Shown: positions 18,590 through 28,540, counted from the first letter of the stretch. The stretch is DNA of 64,000 nucleotides from Roseiarcus sp963794655 (GCA_963794655.1 CAWCEV010000008.1:1612001-1676000), one strand, 5' to 3'. The notes: generated by a model from the sequence alone, not told the origin. Numbers and translations: made by a program.

Positions 18590-19216
18590 TTGGCACCGCC
18601 ATGCGCCTCAAACCGGACCGAGTTTAAATTGTTCCAACAAAGGCGCGCCCGTCCCGAAGCTGTGAACCACGGGCGAGCCCCGGGTTGAACGACGCTTGCA
18701 CGGCGTCGATCAGGCCGTAGCCTTGCTGATCGTAATGTTGCTTTCCGTGGGGGTGATGCCACCGGTCAAACAAAGGCGCGCGCCTGATCCTCTTTCTCGC
18801 CGCTGGCGACAATCCTCAGCGCATCGCCAGGCAACGGCCGCTGAAGTCGAGACGCTCCCTCTTGCCATCCGGTATGTCCGCTTCACGTCCATTCGAGACG
18901 CCGCCGTCACGGCCTCCTGCCGCATTCTTGGTGGCGAAGGGCTGTGCAGTTAACATCAGGCAGTATTACGGCGACGGGCAGTTAGAAGCTCAACAATCGG
19001 CCTTTGGCCGATCCGCGCAACGAGGCTTAACGTTCGCAGCATGTTGGTTAGATCTGCCGGGGCGAGTGGCTGGCGTTTTGGGCGCCCCGGAGTTACAGGC
19101 GACCATTACAATATGCAGGCGCACGCGCGGACGGCGCGACATCGAATGCGGAAATCGATGCGAAATGAGCTACGGATCCAATATCAAGTCCTGGTCAGAC
19201 GGATTCGGAATTTACG
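18590..19216. other. FkbM leader and gap
   Basis: Bases 18590-18690 match the region upstream of the second FkbM gene (45635-45732), sharing GGAACAATTTAAACT and GTGGTTCACAGCTTCGGGA. The conserved leader may hold the promoter. The remainder shows no convincing gene; the motif CAAAGGCGCGC occurs twice (near 18643 and 18773). Confidence 0.4.
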
Positions 19217-20011
19217 ATGAAGCTTTCAATACTCATGCCTGTCTATAACGAGATCGGCACTATCGCCGAAATCGTTAAACTCGTTGGGGAGGCCCTTCCC
19301 GATGTTGAAAAAGAACTAGTCATTGTCGATGACGGCTCCCGTGACGGTACGCGAGATTGGCTGGTTACACACTTCAGGTCTGTCACCACTGAGCCTGAAC
19401 TACTTATCGGCAATAGTCAAGACTCCATGCGAGCAGTATCATTCCGTAATAATCTCATGGCCCAAGTTATCTTTCACAATAAAAATAAGGGTAAGGGCGC
19501 TGCGATTCGAACAGCCATGAAAGTTTGCTCAGGCGATATCATCGTAATCCAAGATGCAGATTTAGAGTACGATCCGTCGGACTGGGGGGTTATGTATGAA
19601 CTTATTGGGGTTCGTTTGGTCGCCGATGTAGTCTACGGGTCACGATTCTCCGGTAAGCCGCACCGTTCACTCTATTACCACCACTACCTCGGCAACCGAT
19701 TAATTTCAATTTTGTTCAATGTGTTATACAATCAAACGTTGTCCGACATAGAAGTATGCTACAAGATGTTTACGCGTGCAGTTCTTGAGGAGTTGAATGT
19801 TACTAGCAACGATTTTGGAGTGGAAGTCCAGATAAGCGCTCAGATTGCTCTGAACAGGAAATGGCGGATCTATGAAACCGGGATAGGATATTATGGACGC
19901 ACTTATTCAGAGGGTAAAAAGATCAACTGGATGGACGGGCTCAAAGCGCTCTGTTATCTGATCAAATTTCGAATTTGGCCAGGCAATAAATCAAAAACTA
20001 GTATCACCTGA
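19217..20011 (+). CDS. Glycosyltransferase family 2, dolichol-phosphate-mannose-synthase-like
   Basis: The 264-residue GT-A fold protein starts SILMPVYNEIGTI. It has ELVIVDDGSRDGT at 33-45 and the metal-binding DAD at residues 113-115 within VIQDADLEYDP. It has no membrane helices, as in DPM1-like polyprenyl-phosphate sugar transferases. The gene is clearly more AT-rich than its neighbours, which suggests transfer from elsewhere. It sits 290 bases before a GT39-like membrane protein that could use a polyprenyl-linked sugar. Confidence 0.88.
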   Translation: MKLSILMPVYNEIGTIAEIVKLVGEALPDVEKELVIVDDGSRDGTRDWLVTHFRSVTTEPELLIGNSQDSMRAVSFRNNLMAQVIFHNKNKGKGAAIRTAMKVCSGDIIVIQDADLEYDPSDWGVMYELIGVRLVADVVYGSRFSGKPHRSLYYHHYLGNRLISILFNVLYNQTLSDIEVCYKMFTRAVLEELNVTSNDFGVEVQISAQIALNRKWRIYETGIGYYGRTYSEGKKINWMDGLKALCYLIKFRIWPGNKSKTSIT

Positions 20012-20300
20012 CTGTATGATCTTCTTGCCTGTTCAGCGTTCGCTTATCCGATTGAGCGATAGCCAAAGTGATCGCACTTTTCGCGGTCGCCGCGGCCATG
20101 ACGCCCAGAAATCGTTCAAAGAACGCAAGCCTAAGGGTTTTGCGGGCCAGCTTGTTGTGATGCGTTGCGATGCAGGTTGCCGACACGGGAACGGAATGAG
20201 CGAAGGTGATTCCGTAAAAGCGCCAAAGCGTGTTGCAGGCAGGCCGCAAATCTTGGATCATGCATCAAGAAGCAGATGGCTCAACACGGGGCGCTTCAAA

Positions 20301-21734
20301 ATGAACGCTTCCTGGTTCGCTAATGTCGTCGCTTCCGCCAACGATACGCTCTCGGACCGGCGACTCTTTTTCCGACACGCGGCTGGTCTTCTGGTTCTTG
20401 GCGGCTTCGTGAGATTTGCTTACTTATTCAATGTAGGGTTCACACCTCCCCCAAGCGAAGCGTTCAACGTTGCAGCAGCCTTTGCGGCCCGGGGCGAAAT
20501 TGCGGACGCTTGGGGGTCGGGCACAGGACTCACGGCGCATCTTTCTCCAGGAATGCCATTACTGGTTGGCGAGATCTATCGATGGCTCGGCGTGGGTACG
20601 ACGGCGGCGGAATTTGTCCTGGCCTGCATTGCGCTTGCGTTCGTCTACGTCACGATTCTGGGACTCAATACTGCATTCGAAGGATTAGGCGCAGCGCCGC
20701 TCGCGCGTTTCGGCGCAATCGCTTTGCTCTCCCTGCTTCCACTCAACATCTTTCTCGAGATGAGGAAATTTCGGAACTGGGAGGGCGCTCTGGCCGCGGC
20801 GGGGATTTCTATATGTCTCGCGCGCTCTCTCAAGATGGACCGTGAAGAACATCGGCCGAGCTGGTTCAGTCTTGGCGTGCTCGCGTTCGGGGCGGGCGTC
20901 TTGAGTTTGTTCAGCGAGGCGGCCGCGCTGGCTTGTTATGGAGTTATTGGCTGGCTGGCCTTGCGAAGGCGCGGCTGGTTGGGCTTTGTAGCAACGACCG
21001 CTGTTTCAGCAGTGTTCCTATCCGTGCTTTCTTACCCTTGGGCGCTCCGTAATGAAGCCGTATTCGGCGAGAAAGTCTGGACGCGAACCGCCTTCGGGTT
21101 GAATCTTGCCGCAGGATTTCACGACAAAGCGGTCAGCCCCGCAGACCCGCTGAAAGTATATTTCGATCGGATGCATGAAGTCTCGCCGTTTTCCAGTCCG
21201 CCCGCACTCGCCGCACTGCAGAGCGCGGGGGGCGAGTTGGCCTACAGCAGACTTTGGACCGTCCGGACCGAGGCGTGGATAGGCCAGCATCCGCTCGCAG
21301 CCCTCAAGATTGCGGCCAGACATATCTGGGAATTCTATATGCAACCGCGCTGGATGTGGTGGCCGGATAGAGGGCCGGTCGCGATCAGGGAGGCTATGCT
21401 GCAGACCTTCACGGTGCTCGGCTTCGCCGGCTTGGCGACTGGGCTCGCCCGCCGGGACTGGCGTTACATATATGTCGCCGCCGCGTTGGTTCTTCCGATG
21501 TGTCCTTACGTATTAGGCCAACCGCTCGGACGCTATCGCTACCCGGTCGACGGGCTCCTGGTTTTCCTTGCCGCGGACATGATCTCCCGTGCCACGATGT
21601 TCGCGTCGAACCGCCACCACACAACTCGTCAGACTGGGGACTTGAAAGATACTGATGAACAGGGACGGCAAGCCGGGCTGGCTCAATCCAAATCGGCGCA
21701 CGTTGCTACCAGGTTAGGAAGGAGCGATGCCTAG
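20301..21734 (+). CDS. GT39-like integral membrane glycosyltransferase
   Basis: The protein of about 477 residues has around ten predicted membrane helices and a luminal loop early on (FNVGFTPPPSEAFNVAAAFA). It is typical of ArnT/PMT-type transferases that take sugars from polyprenyl phosphate. ATG 20301 gives a soluble N-terminus followed by the first helix (FFRHAAGLLVLGGFVRFAYL); the open frame continues upstream to 20016 but that part is not protein-like. It probably works with the GT2 upstream. The C-terminal 40 residues are hydrophilic. Confidence 0.72.
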   Translation: MNASWFANVVASANDTLSDRRLFFRHAAGLLVLGGFVRFAYLFNVGFTPPPSEAFNVAAAFAARGEIADAWGSGTGLTAHLSPGMPLLVGEIYRWLGVGTTAAEFVLACIALAFVYVTILGLNTAFEGLGAAPLARFGAIALLSLLPLNIFLEMRKFRNWEGALAAAGISICLARSLKMDREEHRPSWFSLGVLAFGAGVLSLFSEAAALACYGVIGWLALRRRGWLGFVATTAVSAVFLSVLSYPWALRNEAVFGEKVWTRTAFGLNLAAGFHDKAVSPADPLKVYFDRMHEVSPFSSPPALAALQSAGGELAYSRLWTVRTEAWIGQHPLAALKIAARHIWEFYMQPRWMWWPDRGPVAIREAMLQTFTVLGFAGLATGLARRDWRYIYVAAALVLPMCPYVLGQPLGRYRYPVDGLLVFLAADMISRATMFASNRHHTTRQTGDLKDTDEQGRQAGLAQSKSAHVATRLGRSDA

Positions 21735-22066
21735 CCGTCAAATTGGCCTTTCGGGGCGAGAGATCCGTTGGCGCGACCACCGCGATAAGGTCGGTCGTGA
21801 GCTCCGCGCCCGATGGGCGCCTTCTGGTCGGGAAGAATTACCGGAACCATTGGCAGATCGCACGATCGTGCGGCGCCCGAAACCGCTCGCGGAAGCGGTC
21901 TGACCTTTTGTGAGAGCTGCAGGGCTTGCACACTGTCGGTGCGCAGCGGTTGGCATCGAAGCAAAGGTTGCGGTGAGAGGGAGCCAGCGACGCCGCAGCG
22001 AGCAGTCTAGGCCGACAGCCGGGGGGGCATCCCACAAATTGATGGAAGTCCTCCCATGTGCGCGCG
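21735..22066. other. Gap, nothing recognised
   Basis: Minus-strand frames across this stretch have mixed composition but no recognisable transposase or domain. It precedes the duplicated block B. Confidence 0.35.
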
Positions 22067-22570
22067 GCATGCGCCGCTTTGGTTGCAAGTCACGAACGAA
22101 GCGCCAACAAATCCGTTCCCGCTCTGTTCTGCAACTAGACTACAGGCCGCACAAATTTCGCCAGTATTGATCGAACGATACCTGGCCAACGCCGCCTAGC
22201 CCCTCAGGCCGTGAGGGACTCGCGCGTCAGGAAACTGACTTTTTCACTTACGATCAGAGGTGAGTGAGGGGGGAAAGTGGCGTTTTTTAGTGCGTCTCAC
22301 TTCGATCGCGCGGCGAATACGTCACACCCTCAGAGGCCGCGCGGCCGTGCGAAAGCTCAAATGGGAAGCCGACTTCTACGGCCTCGAGCGCCGCCCGAAT
22401 CGCGTCTAGGTATAGGAGGGCAACACATCCCGGCCATCTTCGAATGCATCAAGTACCCACGGTGTAACGTTGGCGGCGCTCGCAAGTTCTTGTCGGATCC
22501 ATTTGAGAAGCTCGCGCGCCTTCCGGCATTGGTCAGCTGTCATGTCGGTTCCAAGGCTCAGAACGCTGGA
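22067..22570. repeat. Duplicated block, copy B (partner 11960-12480)
   Basis: Same block as copy A in the same orientation, about 10 kb away. Here the regulator gene is broken by a 2-base insertion. This copy also carries small insertions near 22120 and 22250 that copy A lacks. Confidence 0.75.
22287..22543 (-). pseudogene. XRE-family regulator, broken copy
   Basis: The first about 50 residues match the intact XRE gene at 12212-12466 (MTADQCRKARELLKWIRQEL). Two extra bases after the DVLPSY segment create a TAG stop. The rest of the gene can still be read in another frame down to the same stop position as copy A. Confidence 0.72.
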
Positions 22571-23009
22571 GATCTTGTGTATGGACGGCGCCCGGCAGCT
22601 GTTCCACGTGACGTTCTAACGGGTGCAAGATTTGGTTGGCAATCCCGCTAGCATCCAAGCCTCCAAACAGACATCGACCAAATGGCCGGTGGTTCAGCCC
22701 AATCTGCGACCGTTGAGGGCTCCTGGCAACCTCCGACCGCCAGCTTGGACAGCCGCCCCCGCGTCGGCGGAATGGCGCCGAGGCGAGTTGGCCTGAGCAG
22801 GCGTCGGACCGCCTCCGACTGCGAAACGCCCCTCTGTCGTCCCGCTCACGCTCTAGATGTGGGCTTTCAGGAGGTTGTCCATTCGGTACACGGTGAACGC
22901 TGTAAGTCGTCAAACAGACGACTACATGAGGGAAAGCTGGCGTGGAGTCACTCTATTGACTTGAATTTTCCGTCGAGTTGGCGCCGAGGTGGGGGTACGG
23001 GGCAAGTCC
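22571..23009. other. Gap, nothing recognised
   Basis: Only Arg/Ser-rich frames; no gene, RNA or repeat recognised. Confidence 0.35.
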
Positions 23010-23247
23010 AAACCGGTTTGTGCAGTCCGTTCTCGACAATACGAGATGGCGCTACAACGAAGTCATGGAGCAGATCGGGGAAATATAGGACACGCTTCTT
23101 CCGATTCCCAACAAGATCGCCGTGGCCAATGACCACGAGCCGTATTGGGACAACCGCTGGTTTAGCGGGCTTGGCGCAGCTCGCAGCCTTCCTAGTCGCC
23201 CGAAGATCCACACGATACTTGAAATAGGGTCCGGATTTACGACATGA
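23010..23247 (+). pseudogene. Remnant of a class I SAM-dependent methyltransferase
   Basis: Read with one frameshift near 23087, the plus strand gives DNTRWRYNEVMEQIGEI, then LLPIPNKIAVANDHEPYWDN, and ends ILEIGSGFTT with a stop at 23245. EIGSGFTT is a methyltransferase motif I, and the preceding order matches the N-terminal half of that family. Everything after motif I is missing. Confidence 0.42.
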
Positions 23248-23459
23248 TTTTGTAGATAGGTCATTAAACACCACAATCTGCCTACACGAATTATTTCGAT
23301 CGTTCCCGCCCACGAGGTGAAACCGATGTCCCTGGGGCGCCGTCTATCGAAAATCCGTTAGCTTGCCGTTGTCAGCGGCGGAATAGGCGTTCGCCATATG
23401 TTCGCCACAAGCACACGGGTACAGACGTTTCCGCATTGTGGTGAATATTGGAGGCTCAT

Positions 23460-24266
23460 ATGGGTCGCCTTGTCGAACAGGCGCCGGCCGCCCGTGATCG
23501 TCGGGAAACCGCCGAACAATTACATCGGGGGGACCAAGTGCCTGATGCAATGCGAAGAGAGGTTGAAAGTCTATTTCCAGCCATGATGCTGATGACGGCG
23601 ACGATCGCTCATCGTGCGCAGGAGAATTACCCCTCGAAGGCCTATGGGCAGTTTTTGAAAGACCGCGGGGTCGCCCCCTTCTGGGCGCAGGCTCTAGGCA
23701 GTCTGGCGGTCAGCCTGGGAACGAGGAGAGCGAACGAGAGCCGCCAACTGGCGAAGGTGGTTGGGGCGTTGCGGTTCCTCGCGCAACGCAATCGGCGAAA
23801 GCGCGCGATCCTGTCCCGAGCCAAGGGGTTGCTCGCCGCACAGGACGAGACGTCGATGCTCGATGAGATCTTCAGGAAGGCGGGTTTGGACGGTGCGGAA
23901 GTTTCGAGATTTGTACATCTCTTAAGGGGTGCCGTAAATCAGGAGCCGTTTGAGCGCAATCGCATCAGGGAAATCGCCGCTGCGGTCGTGCCCTCGCTTC
24001 CGAGCGTTCGGGGACGGAAAGCCAGCGCAGCGTCGATGGCGCACGAAGAGTTTCTCAAGCTCGCTGGACATGCCGGCCCACGAGGCTACACGTATAGTGA
24101 TTTAGAACATGATTTTGTCGACGAGCGGACCAAAGCCACCCGACTTGAATTTAACAGCCCCGATTTCAACCCGCGACCGGCTTACCAACGGTTTTCTGCG
24201 GCCCGAAGTAAGTTGACGGTCGCTGACCAAGCGGAGCGCGATGCATCGGGTCGCGTGACCAGGTAG
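23460..24266 (+). CDS. Hypothetical protein
   Basis: The 268-residue soluble protein is largely helical and basic, with stretches such as AQRNRRKRAILSRAKGLLAA and an acidic-aromatic YTYSDLEHDFVDE. ATG 23460 is preceded by GGAGG at ideal spacing, the strongest ribosome site in this part of the window. No domain recognised. It sits upstream of a ParB-like/DUF5681/terminase set and may belong to the same phage remnant. Confidence 0.6.
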   Translation: MGRLVEQAPAARDRRETAEQLHRGDQVPDAMRREVESLFPAMMLMTATIAHRAQENYPSKAYGQFLKDRGVAPFWAQALGSLAVSLGTRRANESRQLAKVVGALRFLAQRNRRKRAILSRAKGLLAAQDETSMLDEIFRKAGLDGAEVSRFVHLLRGAVNQEPFERNRIREIAAAVVPSLPSVRGRKASAASMAHEEFLKLAGHAGPRGYTYSDLEHDFVDERTKATRLEFNSPDFNPRPAYQRFSAARSKLTVADQAERDASGRVTR

Positions 24267-24354
24267 CTGTTCTCGAATCGACGGGATTTCTTGCCTTACC
24301 CATTTCTCTAGTTATCGCCGAACATCGCGCCGAATCACTATCACGGAGGGCGTG

Positions 24355-24636
24355 ATGACGGCGTCGGGTGATAACTCTTTATCGGCGGGTCGAACCGATC
24401 GCGTAAGCGCGTCTCGGGTAGAGTGGGTCCCAATTGAGGCCCTGCGCCCGAACCCGAAAAACCCGCGACAGCATTCGATGAAACAGATTGCGCAGATGGC
24501 GGAGAGCATTCGTCAGTTCGGCTTTCTAAATCCGGCAATCGTCGACGACGGGAACAGGATTCTCGCGGGCCAGGGCCGGTTCGAGGCCGCTTCGCTCGAG
24601 ACTCCGAGGTTGCTGCAGATCTGGAGGGTGTCATGA
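24355..24636 (+). CDS. ParB-like nuclease-domain protein, truncated
   Basis: The protein of about 93 residues holds only the start of a ParB/Srx domain: VEWVPIEALRPNPKNPRQHS, then IRQFGFLNPAIVDDGNRILAG and QGRFEAASL. Phage and mobile-element members normally continue for 200-400 residues. Here the domain breaks off and the frame stops, overlapping the next gene by ATGA. GGAGGG precedes the start. Probably a shortened but possibly still expressed gene. Confidence 0.72.
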   Translation: MTASGDNSLSAGRTDRVSASRVEWVPIEALRPNPKNPRQHSMKQIAQMAESIRQFGFLNPAIVDDGNRILAGQGRFEAASLETPRLLQIWRVS

Positions 24637-25043
24637 GTAAACGCAATCGCCGGAGCCAGCCGGATTATGCGGTCGGCTATGGCCGCCCGCCGAAGGAGAC
24701 GCGGTTCCAACCGGGAAAAAGCGGCAATCCAACCGGCCGCCGAACCGGTAGCCGCAGCGTGGGCGCCATCCTGGACGACGTCTTTCGCCAAATGATCGAG
24801 GTGACCGAAAATGGCAAGACCCGCCGGGTCCCGGCGGTCGAGGCCATGATGCGCCGGCTGCGCAATGATGCCCTGCGAGGTGACCCCAAAGCGATAAGGC
24901 TGTCGATCGAACTGATCCGCCGCCGCTCAGACACGCATGAATCCGCGGTTCCGCTTAAAGAGATGCTCGCTGAGGACCGAGAGATTCTGGCCAAATATGT
25001 TCCCAAAACTGGGCCCGCTAAGAAGGAAGACGGCGGTGATTGA
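24633..25043 (+). CDS. DUF5681 domain protein
   Basis: The 136-residue protein contains the DUF5681 signature VGYGRPPKETRFQPGKSGNP followed by a helical region with VPAVEAMMRRLRNDALRGDP. In alphaproteobacterial prophages and integrated elements this family sits directly before the large terminase, as it does here. It may act as a small-terminase-like partner, but this has not been shown to my knowledge. The start overlaps the ParB-like gene by 4 bases. Confidence 0.85.
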   Translation: MSKRNRRSQPDYAVGYGRPPKETRFQPGKSGNPTGRRTGSRSVGAILDDVFRQMIEVTENGKTRRVPAVEAMMRRLRNDALRGDPKAIRLSIELIRRRSDTHESAVPLKEMLAEDREILAKYVPKTGPAKKEDGGD

Positions 25044-25044
25044 T

Positions 25045-26499
25045 ATGACCCCGCCTGACATCCGCCTATTCCAAGCTCTCTTGCGCAACGATTTGCGTCC
25101 TTTCATTCACAGGACGTTCACAACCCTCTGTCCAGGCCAAACATTTGAAATGTCTTGGCACATGGAGGCCATCGCGTATCGCCTGGAGCAGATTCGCCGC
25201 GGCAAGATCAAGCGGCTGATCATCAACATGCCGCCGCGTTCGCTCAAATCGATCGCCACTTCGGTCGCGTTTCCGGCATACGCGCTTGGGCTTGATCCCA
25301 CGCGCCGGTTCATCTGCGTCAGCTACTCCGCTGAACTCGCCAAAAAACACTCTAATGACTTCCGCGTCGTGATCGAGGAGCCCTGGTATCGGGACCTCTT
25401 TCCTCACACCCGGATCGGGCAGAAGGATTCTGAAACGGAGATCGGGCTCACCGCGAGAGGATTCCGACTGGCAACATCGGTCGGGGGCACGTTGACCGGT
25501 CGGGGCGGCGACATCATTGTCATCGACGACCCGCTTAAACCTGACGACGCCTATTCCGAGGCCAGGCGCACCGCCGCCAACGAATGGTTCAAGAACACGT
25601 TGCTGTCGCGCCTTGACGACAAGCGTACGGGCGCGATCGTAGTCGTCATGCAGCGCGTCCATATGGATGACCTGACTGGCTTTGTCACGAGCGAGTCCGA
25701 TGAGTGGACGGTTCTCAATCTTCCCGCCATCGCCGAGGCCAACGAGGACGTCCCGATTTCGGATACCAAAGTCTACCACCGGAAGGCCGGCCAGGCGCTG
25801 TCAGTGCGCGAGCCGCTCTCGGTGCTCGAGGACCTGAAGCGCCAACTCGGCAGCGACGCGTTTTCGGCGCAGTATCAGCAAATGCCGATCCCGCCGGGCG
25901 GCGCCATGATCAAGCGCCATTGGATTGAGCGCTATGACCAATTGCCTCCGCGGGAAGAGTGGCTCACCACGATCCAGAGCTGGGACACGGCCAGCAAAGG
26001 CGGTCCGGAAAACGACTTTTCGGTCTGCACAACCTGGGTCGTGACCCGCGGCATCAGGCGGTGGTATCTGATCGACGTCTGGCGGAAGCGGGTCGACTAC
26101 CCCGAGCTGAGGGCGGCCGTGATAACCCTCGCCGCCAAGCACAAAGCCAAACGGGTCCTGGTCGAGGACGCCGGGGCCGGGACCTCGCTCGTTCAAGAAC
26201 TACGCAGGGGTAAAGTCTCTGGAATCGCACCGGTGAAGCCGGAGCGCGACAAGATCAGCCGGATGGCGGTCATCTCGGCGAAATTTGAGGCTGGAGAGGT
26301 CTACCTGCCTCGGGGCGCGCCTTGGCTTGCCGATTTCGAACGGGAGCTCTTCGCATTCCCAGGCGTCAAGTATGACGACCAATGCGATTCCGTCAGCCAA
26401 GCCCTAGCAGAACAGAACTATCAATTGCCGATGCAGATTTCGGATGCGGCGGTCGCTCCTGCAGATAGACCGGACCAGTGGTATTGGAATCTGAGCTGA
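25045..26499 (+). CDS. Phage terminase large subunit
   Basis: The 484-residue protein has the packaging ATPase and nuclease. Walker A is NMPPRSLKS (61-69), Walker B is IIVIDDP (157-163). The nuclease domain starts at SWDTASKGG, with DAGAGTSLVQEL and a late acidic segment KYDDQCDSVSQALAEQ. The length is normal and the gene appears intact. No portal, capsid or tail genes follow, so it is part of a phage remnant rather than a functional prophage. GTG 25036 is an alternative start. Confidence 0.92.
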   Translation: MTPPDIRLFQALLRNDLRPFIHRTFTTLCPGQTFEMSWHMEAIAYRLEQIRRGKIKRLIINMPPRSLKSIATSVAFPAYALGLDPTRRFICVSYSAELAKKHSNDFRVVIEEPWYRDLFPHTRIGQKDSETEIGLTARGFRLATSVGGTLTGRGGDIIVIDDPLKPDDAYSEARRTAANEWFKNTLLSRLDDKRTGAIVVVMQRVHMDDLTGFVTSESDEWTVLNLPAIAEANEDVPISDTKVYHRKAGQALSVREPLSVLEDLKRQLGSDAFSAQYQQMPIPPGGAMIKRHWIERYDQLPPREEWLTTIQSWDTASKGGPENDFSVCTTWVVTRGIRRWYLIDVWRKRVDYPELRAAVITLAAKHKAKRVLVEDAGAGTSLVQELRRGKVSGIAPVKPERDKISRMAVISAKFEAGEVYLPRGAPWLADFERELFAFPGVKYDDQCDSVSQALAEQNYQLPMQISDAAVAPADRPDQWYWNLS

Positions 26500-26610
26500 T
26501 AGCAGCAACCCGGAACTGCCCGGTCACAGGTATCCTCGCCCCTTAGGATAACGGAGAGTTTCCCAGTAGCGGCTCGCTTCAATCCGGATGAGGACCAAGT
26601 ACGCACACCT

Positions 26611-26721
26611 CATCGAAAGGGAAAGCCGGCAAAGGTCGCCCTAACCGCAATCACGCGAAAGGTCGTCCTCGCAAATACTCTCCTAAAGGCCAATTGGCCT
26701 TGGACGCCAAAAATCGCTTGA
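26611..26721 (+). pseudogene. IS110-family transposase C-terminal remnant
   Basis: The frame reads HRKGKPAKVALTAITRKVVL, then ANTLLKANWPW and a stop at 26719. This is the end of IS110/IS1111 transposases (GKPxKVALxAxxRKLL). Nothing upstream of 26611 continues it. Confidence 0.62.
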
Positions 26722-26735
26722 TCAATACGGATACT

Positions 26736-26963
26736 CTAGGTTTTCGCATTGCCCTTGCGGCGAGATAGCGTGTCAGGGTCGTTGTCGGCGATTAAGTCGC
26801 TATGCCCGATCGGACGAACCTTCAAGGGATGCCATTTCTTGCGCACCGTATCCAAGGCGCCCAAAGCGCCAAAGAACTCGTCTCTGTTGTAAAAGAAGAC
26901 GCCTGTGCGGTCGCCCTGGCTGTCGGCGGCCAGCACCTCAAAATTGAAGACACCCCAATTCAT
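26736..26963 (-). CDS. Small hypothetical protein, uncertain
   Basis: The 75-residue frame has protein-like composition (MNWGVFNFEVLAADSQGDRT, FFYNRDEFFGALGAL) and no signal peptide. A weak ribosome site GAGTAGG lies before the start. Nothing nearby helps to assign a role. Confidence 0.35.
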   Translation of the reverse strand: MNWGVFNFEVLAADSQGDRTGVFFYNRDEFFGALGALDTVRKKWHPLKVRPIGHSDLIADNDPDTLSRRKGNAKT

Positions 26964-27577
26964 AGCCTACTCGTGCGCATAACACTTGGTCCCATCGGAG
27001 GCCATCTTCTACGAGAGTGTATGACTAATCAAGTCGATGTCCGGGATTAGGAGCCGGATGGGTCTCTTTGCGCTGTTCGCTCGTTAAGGCGTCGGCGCCA
27101 AAGGCTCGGTGCCCTCCATGACGGTTTTAGAAGTGCCGGAAGTCGTGGGAGGATCCGTGCAAGTGCGTCGACGGATCTTGGCAGGTCGTAGACGGGCGCA
27201 GAATTCGTATTGCCAGACGCGGATACGGTTCAATTGCGGCGGTCGATTGCGACGACTTAGGCCGGAGAACGAATAGTCTAGCGTTCCTTTTTCAGAGGCG
27301 TACCTGAATTCTCACACGAACTTTGAACTCCGTCGACTTGGATGGTGGGACATCTTGACGAAGATCTTCTCCAGGAACAACGTCGCCAACGCGGCGGCTG
27401 TCCGAAGCGATGAGCCGCGTCTTGCTGGAGCCAGCAGTCCGAAACCCATTGTCTGCTCTCGTTTAGAGCCGCCACCTATTCCTTGAACTCGAAACTCGCC
27501 TAAGCTCCATTCTCCTCAGTCACGCGCTTCCCAGCGCAGTCGAAACACACAGGCACAACGGGGAGTAGATGAACGGG
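26964..27577. other. Gap, nothing recognised
   Basis: No protein-like frame. A minus-strand piece near 27200 (LNRIRVWQYE) faintly resembles IS3 OrfA proteins but is too short to call. Confidence 0.35.
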
Positions 27578-28099
27578 CTAATGTTTCAACCGCAATTCGG
27601 GCTCACCTTCAACCGCGGGCGAAGATTTCGCAAATTTACCGTGAACTACCCGATCAATTACTCCCCATCGATCAATTTTGATCCCTCGCTCGACTACGTG
27701 AGCCGGATTTCCCGCCACAACGCAGTTCGCCGGTACGTCGTCAACAACAACACTTCCCGCCGTGACAACGCAACTGTCGCCAATTTTGACCCCGGGGAAG
27801 ACAATGCTACGTGCACCAATCTGACATTTTTTCCCAATCCAAGTATCCAAGGCACGTCCACGTACTTGGTCGTAAGTAAGGACATAAGAGCCAAACTCGA
27901 CGATAGTATCTGCTCCGATGTGAATTCCCCGTGGATGGTTCTTACCTAATTTTGCAGACATTGATATCATGCAGTTTGGCCCAATATCCATTCCCCATAG
28001 TGTACGAAAATAAAAACGACGCGTGGTCATCGCCGCTTTTCGAATTTCTTCGTAAATAGCGGCCAAGCCGCTTCTGGGGCGAGTCGCGATTAAAGCCAT
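27578..28099 (-). CDS. Left-handed beta-helix (hexapeptide) acyltransferase
   Basis: The 173-residue protein is of the WcaF/NodL/CysE-like acetyltransferase type. The N-terminal helix region FYFRTLWGMDIGPNCMISMS is followed by GIHIGADTIVEFGSYVLTYD, and the hexapeptide-repeat region has IGKKCQIGARSIVFPGVKIG and SVVVDDVPANCVVAGNPAHV. Such enzymes O-acetylate sugars in exopolysaccharide or O-antigen. The frame is open to 28288, but ATG 28099 gives the usual family length. It is divergent from the Wzz-type gene. Confidence 0.85.
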   Translation of the reverse strand: MALIATRPRSGLAAIYEEIRKAAMTTRRFYFRTLWGMDIGPNCMISMSAKLGKNHPRGIHIGADTIVEFGSYVLTYDQVRGRALDTWIGKKCQIGARSIVFPGVKIGDSCVVTAGSVVVDDVPANCVVAGNPAHVVERGIKIDRWGVIDRVVHGKFAKSSPAVEGEPELRLKH

Positions 28100-28540
28100 C
28101 GTCAAATCCGCATTCCTTTGATAGCCCCCAACTCTAGCAACACGCGCCAAAACTAAATTCTCTTCGATTTTCCCGTCACGCAAGAATTTAAGCGACAAAA
28201 TGACGTTATCTCGCCGACAACTGCACGTAACCGCAACGATATTAAGTCCTTCGCATAGACGCATATTCCAGACAATCTGGCCGGTCAAGGACGGTCAAGG
28301 AGAATAGGCGCCTGTCCGAGGAAGGAACTGGCCTCGACGGAGGCCGCTCCTGGTGAAGCACGACGACGGCATCCCGCTATCGGGTTCGAAAAGCCAAGAA
28401 GAAGAGGTGGTGTTGAGGCGCTCTTGCCCGGGTCGACATACCACTGGCCTGACACATTGTTGTGGTCAACGAGCAGATATTTTAGTAGCAGAGTTTATGG
28501 AAGTTCTTTTTGACAGCGTGACAGGGCTAGGAGTCGCATC

